From an uncultured Bacteroidota bacterium (GTDB taxonomy: Bacteria; Bacteroidota; Bacteroidia; Flavobacteriales; Flavobacteriaceae): DNA of 33,883 nucleotides. This document shows, piece by piece, positions 15,797 through 24,982 of the stretch. The DNA is taken from positions 1-33,883 of the forward strand of contig CAILWV010000076.1 in the NCBI GenBank assembly GCA_903838055.1, written 5' to 3'. The notes under the pieces were generated by a model. It had not been told where the DNA came from. It did not search any database and was given only the letters and a program-made list of their open reading frames with translations. Each line of letters begins with the position of its first letter. The first letter of the stretch is position 1. The translations under genes and the position numbers were made by a program.

Positions 15797-16714
15797 TTAG
15801 AAGTATAAATAATGGAATTTAATTCCCTGTGAACCGTTGATTTCTAGTGTCGGAGCGGGTATTTTAATAGAATTAAAAACTGTAAAAAAAGTTTTTAAAA
15901 AGTGTGATTTTGTACGAATTTTAGTCAAATCAGCATCAAAACTTACGTAAAATTGTCGCGATCTTTTGGTTTCAAAAGAAGAAAAAACAGAGTTATTTTC
16001 GGTTCTTCCAGTAATCATTCCATCCGCTCCATAGCCCAGTGCAATATTCATCCAATTTGGAAATTTTGAAGATTTAAAAAAAGAATTTATATTGGTAGAA
16101 AGCCAATAAGTTTGTCCATTATAATCTTTCAAAATTTGCTGTGTAAAATTGCTACCTAAAACATTTGGACGAAGACTTGAATATGGGGATGTATGAAACG
16201 AAAATTTAGGTACAATTCGTTGTTCATTCCATAATAATTCTTGCGACACATAAAGAGCAGTTCCAGTGGTATTGGCAGCCATATCTCCCCAAGAGAAACC
16301 CCATTCAGCAGAATATCCATCAAAAACCTCAACGGCAGTCATAAATGCTAACCCGATAGTGGATCCATAAATTAGTTGGTTTTTTTTAGAACAGCCACTC
16401 CATTTCAATGCATTGGCACCAAAAGCACCCAAGTGGTAGGAAGAAAACATATGTCCAGATTTGTCCATTTGTAACCATTCATCATTATCATTTACTGAAT
16501 GGAGATTTGAATGTGCATAATCAGCATACCAAAGTTGATTTAAACCAATTAGTGCACCCGAAGCCATAGAGGTTTCGGTAATAATTACTCCTGTAAGCCT
16601 TTTTGGATGTAGAGTATCGGAGGGTTTTAGAAAAGATTGTAATTTGTTTTGCGCAAATCCAATAGTATATTGAACACTAAAAAGAATAATAAATAATAGC
16701 GTTATTCTTCTCAA
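15797..16714 (-). CDS. DUF2279 family protein (YfiM-like)
   Basis: 305-aa exported protein of the DUF2279 family; function unknown. It begins at a TTG 3 nt after the mltG stop. No other start exists before a stop codon, and the TTG gives a proper signal peptide (MRRITLLFIILFSV, cleavage likely after GFAQ). Conserved features: LIGLNQLWYADY, the DKSGHMFSSYHLG segment with paired histidines, and EVFDGYSAEWGFSWGDMAANTTG, rich in acidic and aromatic residues. The rest looks like a membrane-associated beta-rich domain ending in an aromatic residue (FHYLYF), which fits outer-membrane location. The tight link to mltG suggests an envelope role; that is inference. Confidence 0.8.
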   Translation of the reverse strand: MRRITLLFIILFSVQYTIGFAQNKLQSFLKPSDTLHPKRLTGVIITETSMASGALIGLNQLWYADYAHSNLHSVNDNDEWLQMDKSGHMFSSYHLGAFGANALKWSGCSKKNQLIYGSTIGLAFMTAVEVFDGYSAEWGFSWGDMAANTTGTALYVSQELLWNEQRIVPKFSFHTSPYSSLRPNVLGSNFTQQILKDYNGQTYWLSTNINSFFKSSKFPNWMNIALGYGADGMITGRTENNSVFSSFETKRSRQFYVSFDADLTKIRTKSHFLKTFFTVFNSIKIPAPTLEINGSQGIKFHYLYF

Positions 16715-16717
16715 TGT

Positions 16718-17752
16718 CTATCTTTTAGTACCTGTTCCGTTTAGCCAATCTGCATATTTTTTTGCATTTACTTGATGTTGCGCATAAGTAGAAGCAAATT
16801 CATGGTAACCAAAACGTTCCACACTAGCACAGAAATATATATAATCGTTATTGTCTGGATTTAATACGGCATCAATAGCAGATATATCTGGCATTGCAAT
16901 TGGTCCTGGCGGCAAACCTATATTTACATATGTATTAAAAGGCGAATTGATTGTTAAGTCACTATATAAAACTCGTTTTATAATTTGATCAAAATCATTA
17001 TCTCTTAATTTCACTGCATAAATAATAGTTGGATCTGCTTGCAAAGGCATCCCTTGTTCTAATCTATTCAGATATACCTTAGCTACTTTTGGTCGTTCAT
17101 CCTTTTTTACGGTTTCTTTATGCACGATGGATGCCAAAGTCATCACTTCTACTGGAGAAAGGCCTAGTTTTTTGGCTTTCATTAAACGCTCTAGAGTCCA
17201 AAATTTTTGATACTCTTTTAGCATTTTATCTCTGAATTTTTCAGCAGATACATTCCAATAAAATTCATAAGAATTTGGAATAAACATTGCAATTACATTA
17301 TCTTTAGTGAAGCCGTTTTGTTTTAAAAATAATGAATCTCTAAATACCGAAAGCAATTTTGTAGTATCGGGTTCTATTTGAGAACTAATTCTAACACATA
17401 AATTTTCTAGACGTTCTTGGTTATTAAAAGCCAAATTAACAGGGATATTTCTTCTTAAAGTAGAAACCAAACCAAAACTACTCATTCCTTTTTTGATTAA
17501 AAATCTACCTGGTTTTACTTTATCATCATAAGAACGAATACTTGCAACAAATTTAAAATTATTTATGTTTGTTACATAAGGAGAGATGATTTCTAAAACT
17601 TTTTCATAATTTGAACCTGTTGGAATTTCAACATAAAATTCTTTCGAAATGTCTTTGGTGTTATTAGTAAAATATTTTGCAAAAACTACAATTGCAAAAA
17701 TTAAAAAAATTCCTGCAGAGGTAATAAGTATTGTTTTTATTTTTTTGTTCAA
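16718..17752 (-). CDS. mltG: Endolytic transglycosylase MltG
   Basis: Inner-membrane endolytic murein transglycosylase that cleaves nascent glycan strands and helps set their length, 344 aa. One N-terminal membrane helix (about residues 7-26) is followed by a LysM-like subdomain (EIPTGSNYEKVLEII) and the YceG catalytic domain. The catalytic glutamate is Glu213 in LASIVHKE, followed by VAKVYLNRLEQGMPLQADPT and the conserved SPFNTYVNIGLPPGPI. The start is a TTG (17752): an in-frame stop lies three codons upstream and no ATG precedes the membrane helix. It is third in the dapF - GNAT - mltG - DUF2279 operon, 21 nt after the GNAT gene. Confidence 0.93.
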   Translation of the reverse strand: MNKKIKTILITSAGIFLIFAIVVFAKYFTNNTKDISKEFYVEIPTGSNYEKVLEIISPYVTNINNFKFVASIRSYDDKVKPGRFLIKKGMSSFGLVSTLRRNIPVNLAFNNQERLENLCVRISSQIEPDTTKLLSVFRDSLFLKQNGFTKDNVIAMFIPNSYEFYWNVSAEKFRDKMLKEYQKFWTLERLMKAKKLGLSPVEVMTLASIVHKETVKKDERPKVAKVYLNRLEQGMPLQADPTIIYAVKLRDNDFDQIIKRVLYSDLTINSPFNTYVNIGLPPGPIAMPDISAIDAVLNPDNNDYIYFCASVERFGYHEFASTYAQHQVNAKKYADWLNGTGTKR

Positions 17753-17773
17753 AATAAATCAGTTTTAGGTTAT

Positions 17774-18307
17774 TTATGATTTTTTTGGATTAATTAACTG
17801 AAAAAGGATTTCATCCTGGTAGGAATTATTAGAATAAACCCAATCTTTTTTGACTCCTATTTTTTCAAATTCAAAAGTAGCAAAAAGGTTTAAACTAGAA
17901 ACATTATCGACTGCAATATTTGCAAAAAGTTGGTGTAATTGCAATTGCTTAAAAGAATAATCAATAAGCAATCCTAATGCTTCTTTGCCAAAGCCTTTAC
18001 TCCTATCTGTTTCATTTTGAATTACAATTCCAATTCCAGCTCGGTTATTTTTAGGATCAAAGTCGAATAAATCAATTAAACCAATTGGGGTTCGAGAATT
18101 TTTAATACAAATTGCCAACCGTAATTGCTTAGCTTCATATATATCTTTATGTGCATTTTCCAGATATTGTCGAATTAAAAATTTACTATACGGAGTTTGC
18201 GTATTACTAACTTCCCAAACCGATTCATCGTTTTCTATTTGATAAATAAAATCCAAATCTTCGGGTTCTAGTGCGCGGAGGTATAGGTTGGTTCCTGATA
18301 ATGTCAT
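17774..18307 (-). CDS. GNAT N-acetyltransferase, RimJ/RimL/SpeG-like
   Basis: 177-aa acetyltransferase (Acetyltransf_3 type). It starts LYLRALEPEDLDFIYQIEND, typical of the RimJ/RimL group. The acetyl-CoA loop is DRSKGFGKEALGLLIDYSF (about 104-122), followed by the conserved HQLFANIAVDNVSSLNLFATFEFEKIG. Substrate unknown: ribosomal protein N-termini, polyamines or small amines are all possible for the group. It lies 6 nt after dapF and 21 nt before mltG, so it is almost certainly co-transcribed with them. Confidence 0.87.
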   Translation of the reverse strand: MTLSGTNLYLRALEPEDLDFIYQIENDESVWEVSNTQTPYSKFLIRQYLENAHKDIYEAKQLRLAICIKNSRTPIGLIDLFDFDPKNNRAGIGIVIQNETDRSKGFGKEALGLLIDYSFKQLQLHQLFANIAVDNVSSLNLFATFEFEKIGVKKDWVYSNNSYQDEILFQLINPKKS

Positions 18308-18313
18308 AAAAGT

Positions 18314-19090
18314 TTATATTTCAATTTCTCCCTCAAAAACAAAAGTTGCCGGTCCTTCTAAAAAAACATTTTCAAATCCATTATCCGTTTTATCAAAAGA
18401 AACTTTGAGTTTTCCGCCTTCCACATCGATAGCGATTTCTTTAGAATTTGTTTTTCCGATGGCATACATGGCAATGGCTGTGGCTGTGGCGCCAGTTCCG
18501 CAGGAAAGAGTTTCGTCTTCAACACCACGTTCGTAAGTTCGTAGTCGGAAATTATTTTCGCTTAGTTGGCTTACAAAATTTACATTACTACCTGCTTTTC
18601 CATATAAATCAGAATAGCGAATGGCGGCTCCATTAGTTTTAACCTCTAAATTTTCAATATCATTCACTAAAGTTACATGGTGGGGAGAACCTGTATTTAG
18701 AAACACATACTCCTCCTCTATTTTCACTTCTGGTACGTCTTTCATTTGAAGGGAAACAATTCCGTTTTCTAGAATAGTTGCATTATGCAATCCATCTGTA
18801 GCGATGAAAGTCGTAGCATCTTTAATAATCCCTAGGCTTTTTGCAAAAGCAACTAGGCATCTTCCTCCATTGCCACACATGGAACTTTGGTTTCCATCGG
18901 AATTGAAGTAAACCATTCGAAAATCAGTACCTGAATCCTTTTCTAATAAAATCAATCCATCTGCTCCAATTCCGAAACGACGATCGCAAAGTTTCTCAAT
19001 TAATTGTACCGATTCTTTAGGGAAAAATTGTTCCCTATTATCAATCATTACAAAGTCGTTTCCGGTTCCGTGGTATTTGTGAAATTTCAT
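18314..19090 (-). CDS. dapF: Diaminopimelate epimerase
   Basis: Cofactor-independent racemase that converts LL- to meso-diaminopimelate, for lysine and peptidoglycan synthesis. The 258-aa protein shows both catalytic cysteines: Cys72 in MCGNGGRC and Cys197 in LSCGTGATA. The substrate-binding N-terminus KYHGTGNDFVMID and GIGADGLILLE are also present. It is first in a four-gene operon leading to mltG, which fits a cell-wall theme. A candidate -7 box (TAACTTTG on the minus strand, 19259-19266) is far upstream and would give a leader of about 160 nt containing a dispersed repeat. Confidence 0.96.
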   Translation of the reverse strand: MKFHKYHGTGNDFVMIDNREQFFPKESVQLIEKLCDRRFGIGADGLILLEKDSGTDFRMVYFNSDGNQSSMCGNGGRCLVAFAKSLGIIKDATTFIATDGLHNATILENGIVSLQMKDVPEVKIEEEYVFLNTGSPHHVTLVNDIENLEVKTNGAAIRYSDLYGKAGSNVNFVSQLSENNFRLRTYERGVEDETLSCGTGATATAIAMYAIGKTNSKEIAIDVEGGKLKVSFDKTDNGFENVFLEGPATFVFEGEIEI

Positions 19091-19154
19091 TCTTCGTTTA
19101 TTAAATAAAAAAGTATCTATACCAATTATTATTTAAAATAGTTTTTTTGAATTT

Positions 19155-19263
19155 ATCCTCACCCCAACCCTCTAGATTGCTTCATGCTTCGCAAAGACAG
19201 GAGAGGAAGTAAGATTGGATTATTTAATATTTATAATTGGCATTTGGTTCGTACTTCGCAAAG
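19155..19263. repeat. Composite dispersed repeat between dapF and the DegP-like gene
   Basis: The left part reads CTCACCCCAACCCTCT, and an AGGAGAGGA follows at 19199-19207, so a CCTCT/AGAGG inverted pair (19169-19173, 19202-19206) encloses the middle. The middle part (19174-19199) resembles the dispersed element AGATTGCTTCnTnCnTCGCAAnGACn known from many genomes, as I recall it. A 16-mer TTCATGCTTCGCAAAG (19181-19196) recurs with two changes as TTCGTACTTCGCAAAG (19248-19263). The whole intergenic region 19091-19369 (279 bp) holds no gene. Confidence 0.6.
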
Positions 19264-19266
19264 TTA
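19259..19266 (-). promoter_or_regulatory. Candidate -7 box for the dapF operon
   Basis: On the minus strand this reads TAACTTTG, an exact TAnnTTTG match, overlapping the right copy of the 16-bp repeat. It would give a dapF leader of about 160 nt that runs through the composite repeat. No TTG -33 element is visible, so the call is weak. Confidence 0.25.
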
Positions 19267-19369
19267 CAATTATTAATGATACGTTAAAGATTGTTAAACG
19301 AGCGTTAAAGCATTTTTTTGACATTAAAAATTCTATAATTTTACTTTCAAATATTTAAATCCAAAAAAT

Positions 19370-20761
19370 ATGAAACGATATTCAAGTTTATTTTTAGTAG
19401 CATTATTAAGTGGCGCCACTACACTTGGCGGATATAAATTATTTATTGAAAAAGATTTTGGAAGAAAATCTATTATCACTCAAGCATCTGAAAATTATGG
19501 CAGAACGGTTGGAATGGGTCCTGAAAACATTGATTTTACTATGGCTGCTGAAAATGCAGTTCATACGGTAGTGCACGTAAAAAATGTTTCTGTTCGGACA
19601 GTTTATAATCCGATTATGCAATTCTTTTATGGCTCTAATGGAGGTGGTCAACAACAAGAACAAATAGGAACGGGTTCAGGAGTGATCATCTCTGAAGATG
19701 GTTATATTGTAACTAACAACCATGTAATAAAAGATGCCACAGAATTGGAAGTTACATTAAATAATAAAAAAGTATATAAAGCAAAATTAATTGGAACCGA
19801 TTCCAAAATGGACATTGCGTTATTAAAAATAGATTCGGAAGACAAATTACCTTATTCTACATTTGCTGATTCCGATCAGGTGAAAGTTGGCGAATGGGTT
19901 TTGGCAGTAGGAAATCCTTATAATTTGACTTCAACTGTTACAGCGGGAATAGTTTCGGCAAAAGCAAGAAATTTAGACACTAACGGAATTCAATCGTTTC
20001 TTCAAACGGATGCGGCAGTAAATCCTGGAAATTCAGGGGGAGCATTGGTAAATACTCGAGGAGAATTAATAGGTATTAACACTATGATATCTTCTCCTAC
20101 GGGAAGTTATGCAGGGTACTCGTTTGCAATTCCATCCAATATTACTCGCAAAATTATTGAAGATATTATGGAATTTGGTAATGTACAACGAGGTGCTTTA
20201 GGAATTGTGGGCAATGAAATTAATGGACAAACTTCTAAAGAATTAGGAATTAAAGAAACCCAAGGGTATTATATTTCCAAGGTATTAAAAAATTCAGGTG
20301 CCGAAAAATCGGGATTACAAAAAGGAGATGTAATAATAAAATTGGACAATCAATTAATTACAACTTACCCAGAATTAACAGGTTACATTAGTACAAAAAG
20401 ACCTAATGATAAAATAAATGTGACTGTAATTCGAAATGGAAAAAATCAAGTAATACCTGTTACTTTAGTAAAAAATGATATTATTAACACGGATTTTAAG
20501 GGTTTAGAATTGGAGAACATTGATTCTGCTGACAAAAAAAGATTCAAAATAGATTATGGGGTAAAAATAAAAGACATTACTAATGACAGATTGAAACCTT
20601 ATGAAAACGAACTTAATGGAAGTATTATTCTAACAATTGATGGATCAAAAGCAACTGATGTGGAAACTGTTTCTAGACTGGCTAATGATAAAGGAGAGAA
20701 TGAAGGAGTTAGCATTGAGATGATTAATAAAATGGGACAAATAATAAGAATCATCATTTAA
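19370..20761 (+). CDS. DegP/HtrA-type (Do-like) periplasmic serine protease
   Basis: Envelope quality-control protease of the trypsin-like S1C family, 463 aa. An N-terminal hydrophobic segment (residues about 5-25) sends it to the periplasm. The protease domain has the catalytic triad His118 (NNHVIKDA), Asp148 (KMDIALLK) and Ser222 (NPGNSGGALV). One clear PDZ domain follows at about 275-365 (GYYISKVLKNSGAEKSGLQ, then DVIIKLDNQ), and a degenerate second one at about 380-463. The ATG lies behind a near -7 box (TAATTTTA, 19336-19343) with TTG 15 nt before it, which is short spacing. Single-gene unit closed by a strong terminator. Confidence 0.93.
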   Translation: MKRYSSLFLVALLSGATTLGGYKLFIEKDFGRKSIITQASENYGRTVGMGPENIDFTMAAENAVHTVVHVKNVSVRTVYNPIMQFFYGSNGGGQQQEQIGTGSGVIISEDGYIVTNNHVIKDATELEVTLNNKKVYKAKLIGTDSKMDIALLKIDSEDKLPYSTFADSDQVKVGEWVLAVGNPYNLTSTVTAGIVSAKARNLDTNGIQSFLQTDAAVNPGNSGGALVNTRGELIGINTMISSPTGSYAGYSFAIPSNITRKIIEDIMEFGNVQRGALGIVGNEINGQTSKELGIKETQGYYISKVLKNSGAEKSGLQKGDVIIKLDNQLITTYPELTGYISTKRPNDKINVTVIRNGKNQVIPVTLVKNDIINTDFKGLELENIDSADKKRFKIDYGVKIKDITNDRLKPYENELNGSIILTIDGSKATDVETVSRLANDKGENEGVSIEMINKMGQIIRIII

Positions 20762-20784
20762 TATAATTTTTAATTTAGGTTACT

Positions 20785-20815
20785 AACCACCAACTTTATT
20801 GTTGGTGGTTTTTTT
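20785..20815 (+). terminator. Intrinsic terminator of the DegP-like gene
   Basis: A perfect 10-bp stem (AACCACCAAC at 20785-20794 with GTTGGTGGTT at 20801-20810) encloses a 6-nt loop and runs into a T tract (20809-20815). Confidence 0.93.
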
Positions 20816-20839
20816 ATTCAAAAAAAATACTAAATAATT

Positions 20840-20869
20840 TTACGAAAACGTTATAGTTGTTTACTTTTG
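20840..20869 (+). promoter_or_regulatory. Promoter of the long-form GAPDH gene
   Basis: The -7 box TACTTTTG (20862-20869) matches TAnnTTTG exactly. A TTA (20840-20842, one base off the TTG -33 element) lies 19 nt upstream, the preferred spacing in Bacteroidota. Transcription would start near 20875, giving a leader of about 42 nt. This is the best-formed promoter in the window. Confidence 0.65.
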
Positions 20870-20916
20870 CACCAAATTACCAAGAATAAACACACAACAA
20901 AACTATTTTACTGCAT

Positions 20917-22365
20917 ATGAACAAAAACACTTTGTACGAAAAAGAACTCTCACTTCAAGCAGACCGACGAAAAGCTGGAGTTGAATTTATTAAAATTATT
21001 AACGATTTATGGTACGACAAATCAATCGAATTGATTTTTTTTCGTAACCAATTAATTGATACAACTGTTAGCGACATAATGAATTTGCATGTTTATGCTA
21101 TTGAATTTGTTCAAAAGCCTATAAATGTTTTTGATACTGTAGAGATTGCACGAGCCATATTAAATTTAGATTTACCGCCATCTAGAATTGATATTGGCAA
21201 ATTAACATACGAATTTCATTTGGAAGACAATAAGTATAATAATGCACGTGCTTTTGTAATTGACAAATTGAAAGATGCAAAAAACTCTGAAGAAATTACA
21301 CCAAAGGATGTAGTTCTTTATGGTTTTGGCAGAATTGGACGTCTATTGGCTCGTGAAATGATGAGCAAAATTGGAAAAGGGCAACAACTAAGATTGCGTG
21401 CCATAGTGACGCGTGATAGAAATGATGCTCAATCTTTAGAAAAAAGAGCTTCATTATTACAATATGATTCAGTTCACGGTGATTTTCAAGGTTCTGTTTC
21501 AGCAGACATTGAAAATAATGCTTTGATAATCAACGGAACTACTGTGCATGTAATTACTGCAAATTCTCCTGAAGAAATCGATTATACACTTTATGGAATA
21601 GATAATGCATTAGTAATTGATAACACGGGAGCTTTTACAAACGAGGAAACACTACAGCGTCATTTAATTTCTAAAGGAGTGGATAAAGTCTTATTAACCG
21701 CACCCGGAAAAGGAGTTCCAAATATTGTTTATGGTGTAAACCACAATGAATTTAATCCAGACGAAGTTTCTATTTTCTCAGCTGCTTCGTGTACTACTAA
21801 TGCAATAACACCAATTTTAAAAGCTGTTGAAGACACGCTTGGTGTAGTAAAAGGACATCTAGAAACTATTCATGCATATACCAATGATCAAAATTTAGTA
21901 GATAATATGCATAAAAAATACCGTCGTGGCAGAGCTGCAGCTTTAAATATGGTAATTACCGAAACAGGCGCAGGAAGTGCAGTTGCAAAAGCATTACCAA
22001 GTTTAGCAGGAAAATTAACTTCAAACGCAATTAGAGTTCCGGTTCCAAATGGTTCTTTGGTAGTATTAAATTTGGAAGTTGCAAAAACAACTTCTATTGA
22101 GGAGGTTAATAACATCATGAAGCACTATGCTTTAGAAGGTGAACTGGTTGAACAAATTAAATATTCCTTAAATAACGAATTAGTTTCTTCTGATATCGTT
22201 GGTACATCGGCACCATCAATATTTGACAGCAATGCAACTATAGTTTCATCAGATGGAAATAATATTGTACTTTATGTTTGGTATGATAATGAATATGGAT
22301 ACAGCCATCAAGTAATTCGATTAGCGAAATACATTGCAAAAGTTAGAAGATTCACTTATTACTAG
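20917..22365 (+). CDS. Glyceraldehyde-3-phosphate dehydrogenase, long form
   Basis: NAD(P)-dependent GAPDH that interconverts glyceraldehyde 3-phosphate and 1,3-bisphosphoglycerate. At 482 aa it is about 145 residues longer than classical GapA. The first ~130 residues form a helical extension without a motif I recognise. The Rossmann domain then begins LYGFGRIGRLLARE (GFGRIGR at 136-142). The catalytic cysteine is Cys292 in ASCTTNAITP, and the C-terminus has the standard WYDNEYGYSHQVIRL. Such long forms occur in Bacteroidota and some Gammaproteobacteria, usually beside a normal gapA, and may favour gluconeogenesis; that role is inference. Monocistronic, with its own promoter and terminator. 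Confidence 0.93.
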   Translation: MNKNTLYEKELSLQADRRKAGVEFIKIINDLWYDKSIELIFFRNQLIDTTVSDIMNLHVYAIEFVQKPINVFDTVEIARAILNLDLPPSRIDIGKLTYEFHLEDNKYNNARAFVIDKLKDAKNSEEITPKDVVLYGFGRIGRLLAREMMSKIGKGQQLRLRAIVTRDRNDAQSLEKRASLLQYDSVHGDFQGSVSADIENNALIINGTTVHVITANSPEEIDYTLYGIDNALVIDNTGAFTNEETLQRHLISKGVDKVLLTAPGKGVPNIVYGVNHNEFNPDEVSIFSAASCTTNAITPILKAVEDTLGVVKGHLETIHAYTNDQNLVDNMHKKYRRGRAAALNMVITETGAGSAVAKALPSLAGKLTSNAIRVPVPNGSLVVLNLEVAKTTSIEEVNNIMKHYALEGELVEQIKYSLNNELVSSDIVGTSAPSIFDSNATIVSSDGNNIVLYVWYDNEYGYSHQVIRLAKYIAKVRRFTYY

Positions 22366-22397
22366 TAGATAATAAATTTTAATTAAAATATTTTAAC

Positions 22398-22428
22398 AAA
22401 AAAACTCCCAAGTCACCTTGGGAGTTTT
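22398..22428. terminator. Bidirectional intrinsic terminator between the GAPDH and aconitase genes
   Basis: A 12-bp stem (AAAACTCCCAAG at 22401-22412 with CTTGGGAGTTTT at 22417-22428) has a 4-nt loop. An A run precedes the left arm and T residues end the right arm, so the hairpin can stop both converging transcripts. Confidence 0.9.
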
Positions 22429-22452
22429 AGTTTTATAAATTTGGAAGACAAA

Positions 22453-24720
22453 TTAAGCATTACCAGCGGCAGCTATTAAGTTTAATGCAGATCCTGCTTT
22501 AAACCAACCTATCTGACTATCATTATAGGTATGATTTGCCAAGATTGATTCTTTAGAACCATCTGCATGCGTAATTTCAATAGTTAAAGGTTTTCCTGCA
22601 GCAAAACTTGTTAAGTCAACAAAATCAAACGAATCGTTTTCTTGAATCTTATCATAATCTGCTTCGTTAGCAAATGTTAATGCTAACATTCCTTGTTTTT
22701 TCAAATTAGTTTCGTGAATACGAGCAAAAGATTTTACTAAAACTGCTTTCACCCCAAGGAAACGAGGCTCCATAGCAGCATGTTCACGTGAAGACCCTTC
22801 TCCGTAGTTTTGATCTCCCACAACCATACTAGCAACTCCAGCGGCTTTATAAGCTCTTGCAACTGCCGGAACTGCAGCGTATTCGCCTGTTAATTGATTT
22901 TTTACTTTATTTGCTTCTTGGTTAAATGCATTTACAGCACCAATCAACATGTTATTAGAAATATTATCTAAATGTCCTCTGAAACGTAACCAAGGTCCTG
23001 CCATAGAGATATGATCAGTAGTACATTTTCCGAAAGCTTTAATTAACAATTTTACTCCCGTGTAATTTTTACCATCCCAAGCATCAAAAGGTGCTAATAA
23101 TTGTAATCTATCTGAAGTTTCACTTACCAAAATTTGAACTCCTGAACCATCAACAGCTGGCGCTTGAAAACCTGCGTCTTCTACTGCAAAACCTTTAGAT
23201 GGCAATTCATCACCAGCAGGTGGATTGAATTTTACAGCTTCACCTTTATCATTTAACAAGGTATCTGTTAACGGATTAAAAGACAAATCTCCTGAAATTG
23301 CTAAAGCAGCAACCATTTCAGGTGAGGTTACAAAAGCATGTGTATTTGGATTTCCATCGGCACGTTTAGAAAAGTTTCTGTTAAACGAATGCACAATTGT
23401 ATTTTTTTCTCCCTTATCTGCTCCTTCTCTATCCCATTGCCCGATACAAGGTCCACAAGCATTTGTAAATACTTTAGTTCCCATTTTCTCGAAAGTAGCA
23501 ATAATTCCGTCTCTTTCAATAGTATATCGTACTTGTTCTGAACCTGGATTAATTCCGAATTCAGCTTTAGGAGTAATTCCGTGAGCTACTGCTTGTTCTA
23601 CAATAGAAGCTGCACGAGCCATATCTTCGTAAGATGAATTAGTACAAGAACCTATCAATCCCCATTCAACTTTTAGAGGCCATCCATTTTTAGCTGCTTC
23701 TTCTTTCATTTTAGAAACTGGAGTTCCTCTATCTGGAGTAAAAGGACCATTTATATAAGGCTCTAATTCTGATAAATTAATTTCAATAACTTGATCAAAA
23801 TAAGTTTCTGGGTTAGCATAAACTTCATCATCCCCTGTTAGGTAAGACGCAACTTTATCTGCAGCATCCACAACATCTTGACGACCTGTAGAAGCTAAAT
23901 ATCTTCTCATTGAATCATCATAACCAAATGTAGAAGTGGTAGCACCAATTTCGGCACCCATATTACAAATAGTTCCTTTTCCTGTACACGACATATTGAT
24001 TGCACCTTCACCAAAGTACTCTACAATTGCTCCAGTACCACCCTTTACTGTAAGAATATCCGCAACTCTTAGAATTACATCTTTAGGAGCAGTCCAACCA
24101 TTTAATTTTCCTGTTAATTTCACTCCGATTAGTTTTGGAAATTTTAATTCCCAAGCCATACCCGACATAACGTCAACAGCATCAGCACCACCAACACCAA
24201 TTGCAAGCATTCCTAAACCACCTGCGTTTACAGTATGTGAATCCGTTCCAATCATCATTCCTCCTGGGAAAGCATAATTTTCTAAAACTACTTGGTGAAT
24301 AATTCCAGCTCCAGGTTTCCAAAAACCAATTCCGTATTTATTTGAAACTGATGAAAGAAAATCAAAAACCTCTTTCGATTGTGAAGTTGCAACAGCTAAA
24401 TCGGTTTTTGCGCCAACTTTAGCTTGAATAAGGTGATCACAATGAACGGTTGTTGGAACCGCAACTGTTTTCTTACCTGCATGCATAAATTGCAATAATG
24501 CCATTTGAGCAGTAGCATCTTGACAAGCAACTCTATCTGGTGCAAAATCAACATAATCAGTTCCTCTTTTAAAAACAGTAGTTGGATTACCATCCCAAAG
24601 GTGGTTGTATAAAATTTTCTCTGTTAAAGTAAGTGGACGGCCAACTAACTCCCTTGCTTTATCCACACGGGCAGCCATAGACGCATATACTTTTTCAATC
24701 ATTTGAATATCAAAAGCCAT
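22453..24720 (-). CDS. Aconitate hydratase, mitochondrial (ACO2) type
   Basis: TCA-cycle enzyme that isomerises citrate and isocitrate through cis-aconitate using a [4Fe-4S] cluster; 755 aa. Cluster ligands are Cys359 ([10 protein letters not shown]) and Cys422/Cys425 ([10 protein letters not shown]), almost the same numbering as in mature mammalian mitochondrial aconitase. The first three domains precede the C-terminal swivel domain (about 560-755, with [15 protein letters not shown]), so the arrangement is not that of AcnB. This mitochondrial-like form is common in Bacteroidota. An exact -7 box lies 29-36 nt upstream of the ATG. It ends at a terminator shared with the GAPDH gene. Confidence 0.95.
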   Translation of the reverse strand: MAFDIQMIEKVYASMAARVDKARELVGRPLTLTEKILYNHLWDGNPTTVFKRGTDYVDFAPDRVACQDATAQMALLQFMHAGKKTVAVPTTVHCDHLIQAKVGAKTDLAVATSQSKEVFDFLSSVSNKYGIGFWKPGAGIIHQVVLENYAFPGGMMIGTDSHTVNAGGLGMLAIGVGGADAVDVMSGMAWELKFPKLIGVKLTGKLNGWTAPKDVILRVADILTVKGGTGAIVEYFGEGAINMSCTGKGTICNMGAEIGATTSTFGYDDSMRRYLASTGRQDVVDAADKVASYLTGDDEVYANPETYFDQVIEINLSELEPYINGPFTPDRGTPVSKMKEEAAKNGWPLKVEWGLIGSCTNSSYEDMARAASIVEQAVAHGITPKAEFGINPGSEQVRYTIERDGIIATFEKMGTKVFTNACGPCIGQWDREGADKGEKNTIVHSFNRNFSKRADGNPNTHAFVTSPEMVAALAISGDLSFNPLTDTLLNDKGEAVKFNPPAGDELPSKGFAVEDAGFQAPAVDGSGVQILVSETSDRLQLLAPFDAWDGKNYTGVKLLIKAFGKCTTDHISMAGPWLRFRGHLDNISNNMLIGAVNAFNQEANKVKNQLTGEYAAVPAVARAYKAAGVASMVVGDQNYGEGSSREHAAMEPRFLGVKAVLVKSFARIHETNLKKQGMLALTFANEADYDKIQENDSFDFVDLTSFAAGKPLTIEITHADGSKESILANHTYNDSQIGWFKAGSALNLIAAAGNA

Positions 24721-24748
24721 AATATAATAGGTTTATTTGTTTGCATAG

Positions 24749-24756
24749 CAAATTTA
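24749..24756 (-). promoter_or_regulatory. Candidate -7 box for the aconitase gene
   Basis: On the minus strand this reads TAAATTTG, an exact TAnnTTTG match, 28 nt before the ATG at 24720. No TTG is found at the usual upstream distance, so only the -7 half is supported. Confidence 0.45.
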
Positions 24757-24947
24757 CAAAATCAAGGTACTATTAAAAAATTTTTATTCAAATATGTTCA
24801 TTGAATTAAATAATTTACGAAAATGAGGTTTTTGCAATAGTATTTTTATCATAATCTTATTTTTTTGGCTTTAAATCTCATATTCTTAACAGAAAGCATC
24901 TTAAAAAATAAATAAGTTTATTATTTTACACAATGCAATTTCTTAAA

Positions 24948-24982
24948 TAAAAAAAATGAGCTCGATATACTATCGAGCTCAT
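24948..24982 (-). terminator. Intrinsic terminator of the rpoB-rpoC-DUF3467 operon
   Basis: A perfect 12-bp stem (ATGAGCTCGATA at 24956-24967 with TATCGAGCTCAT at 24971-24982) has a 3-nt loop. On the minus strand it is followed directly by a T run, seen as the A run 24949-24956 on the plus strand. It lies about 50 nt beyond the DUF3467 stop. Confidence 0.9.

Noticed and set aside
24659..24667. TTATCCACA, a perfect DnaA-box 9-mer
   Set aside because: It is inside the aconitase coding sequence (encoding the ARVDKARE region) with no neighbouring boxes; a single 9-mer in 34 kb is expected by chance.
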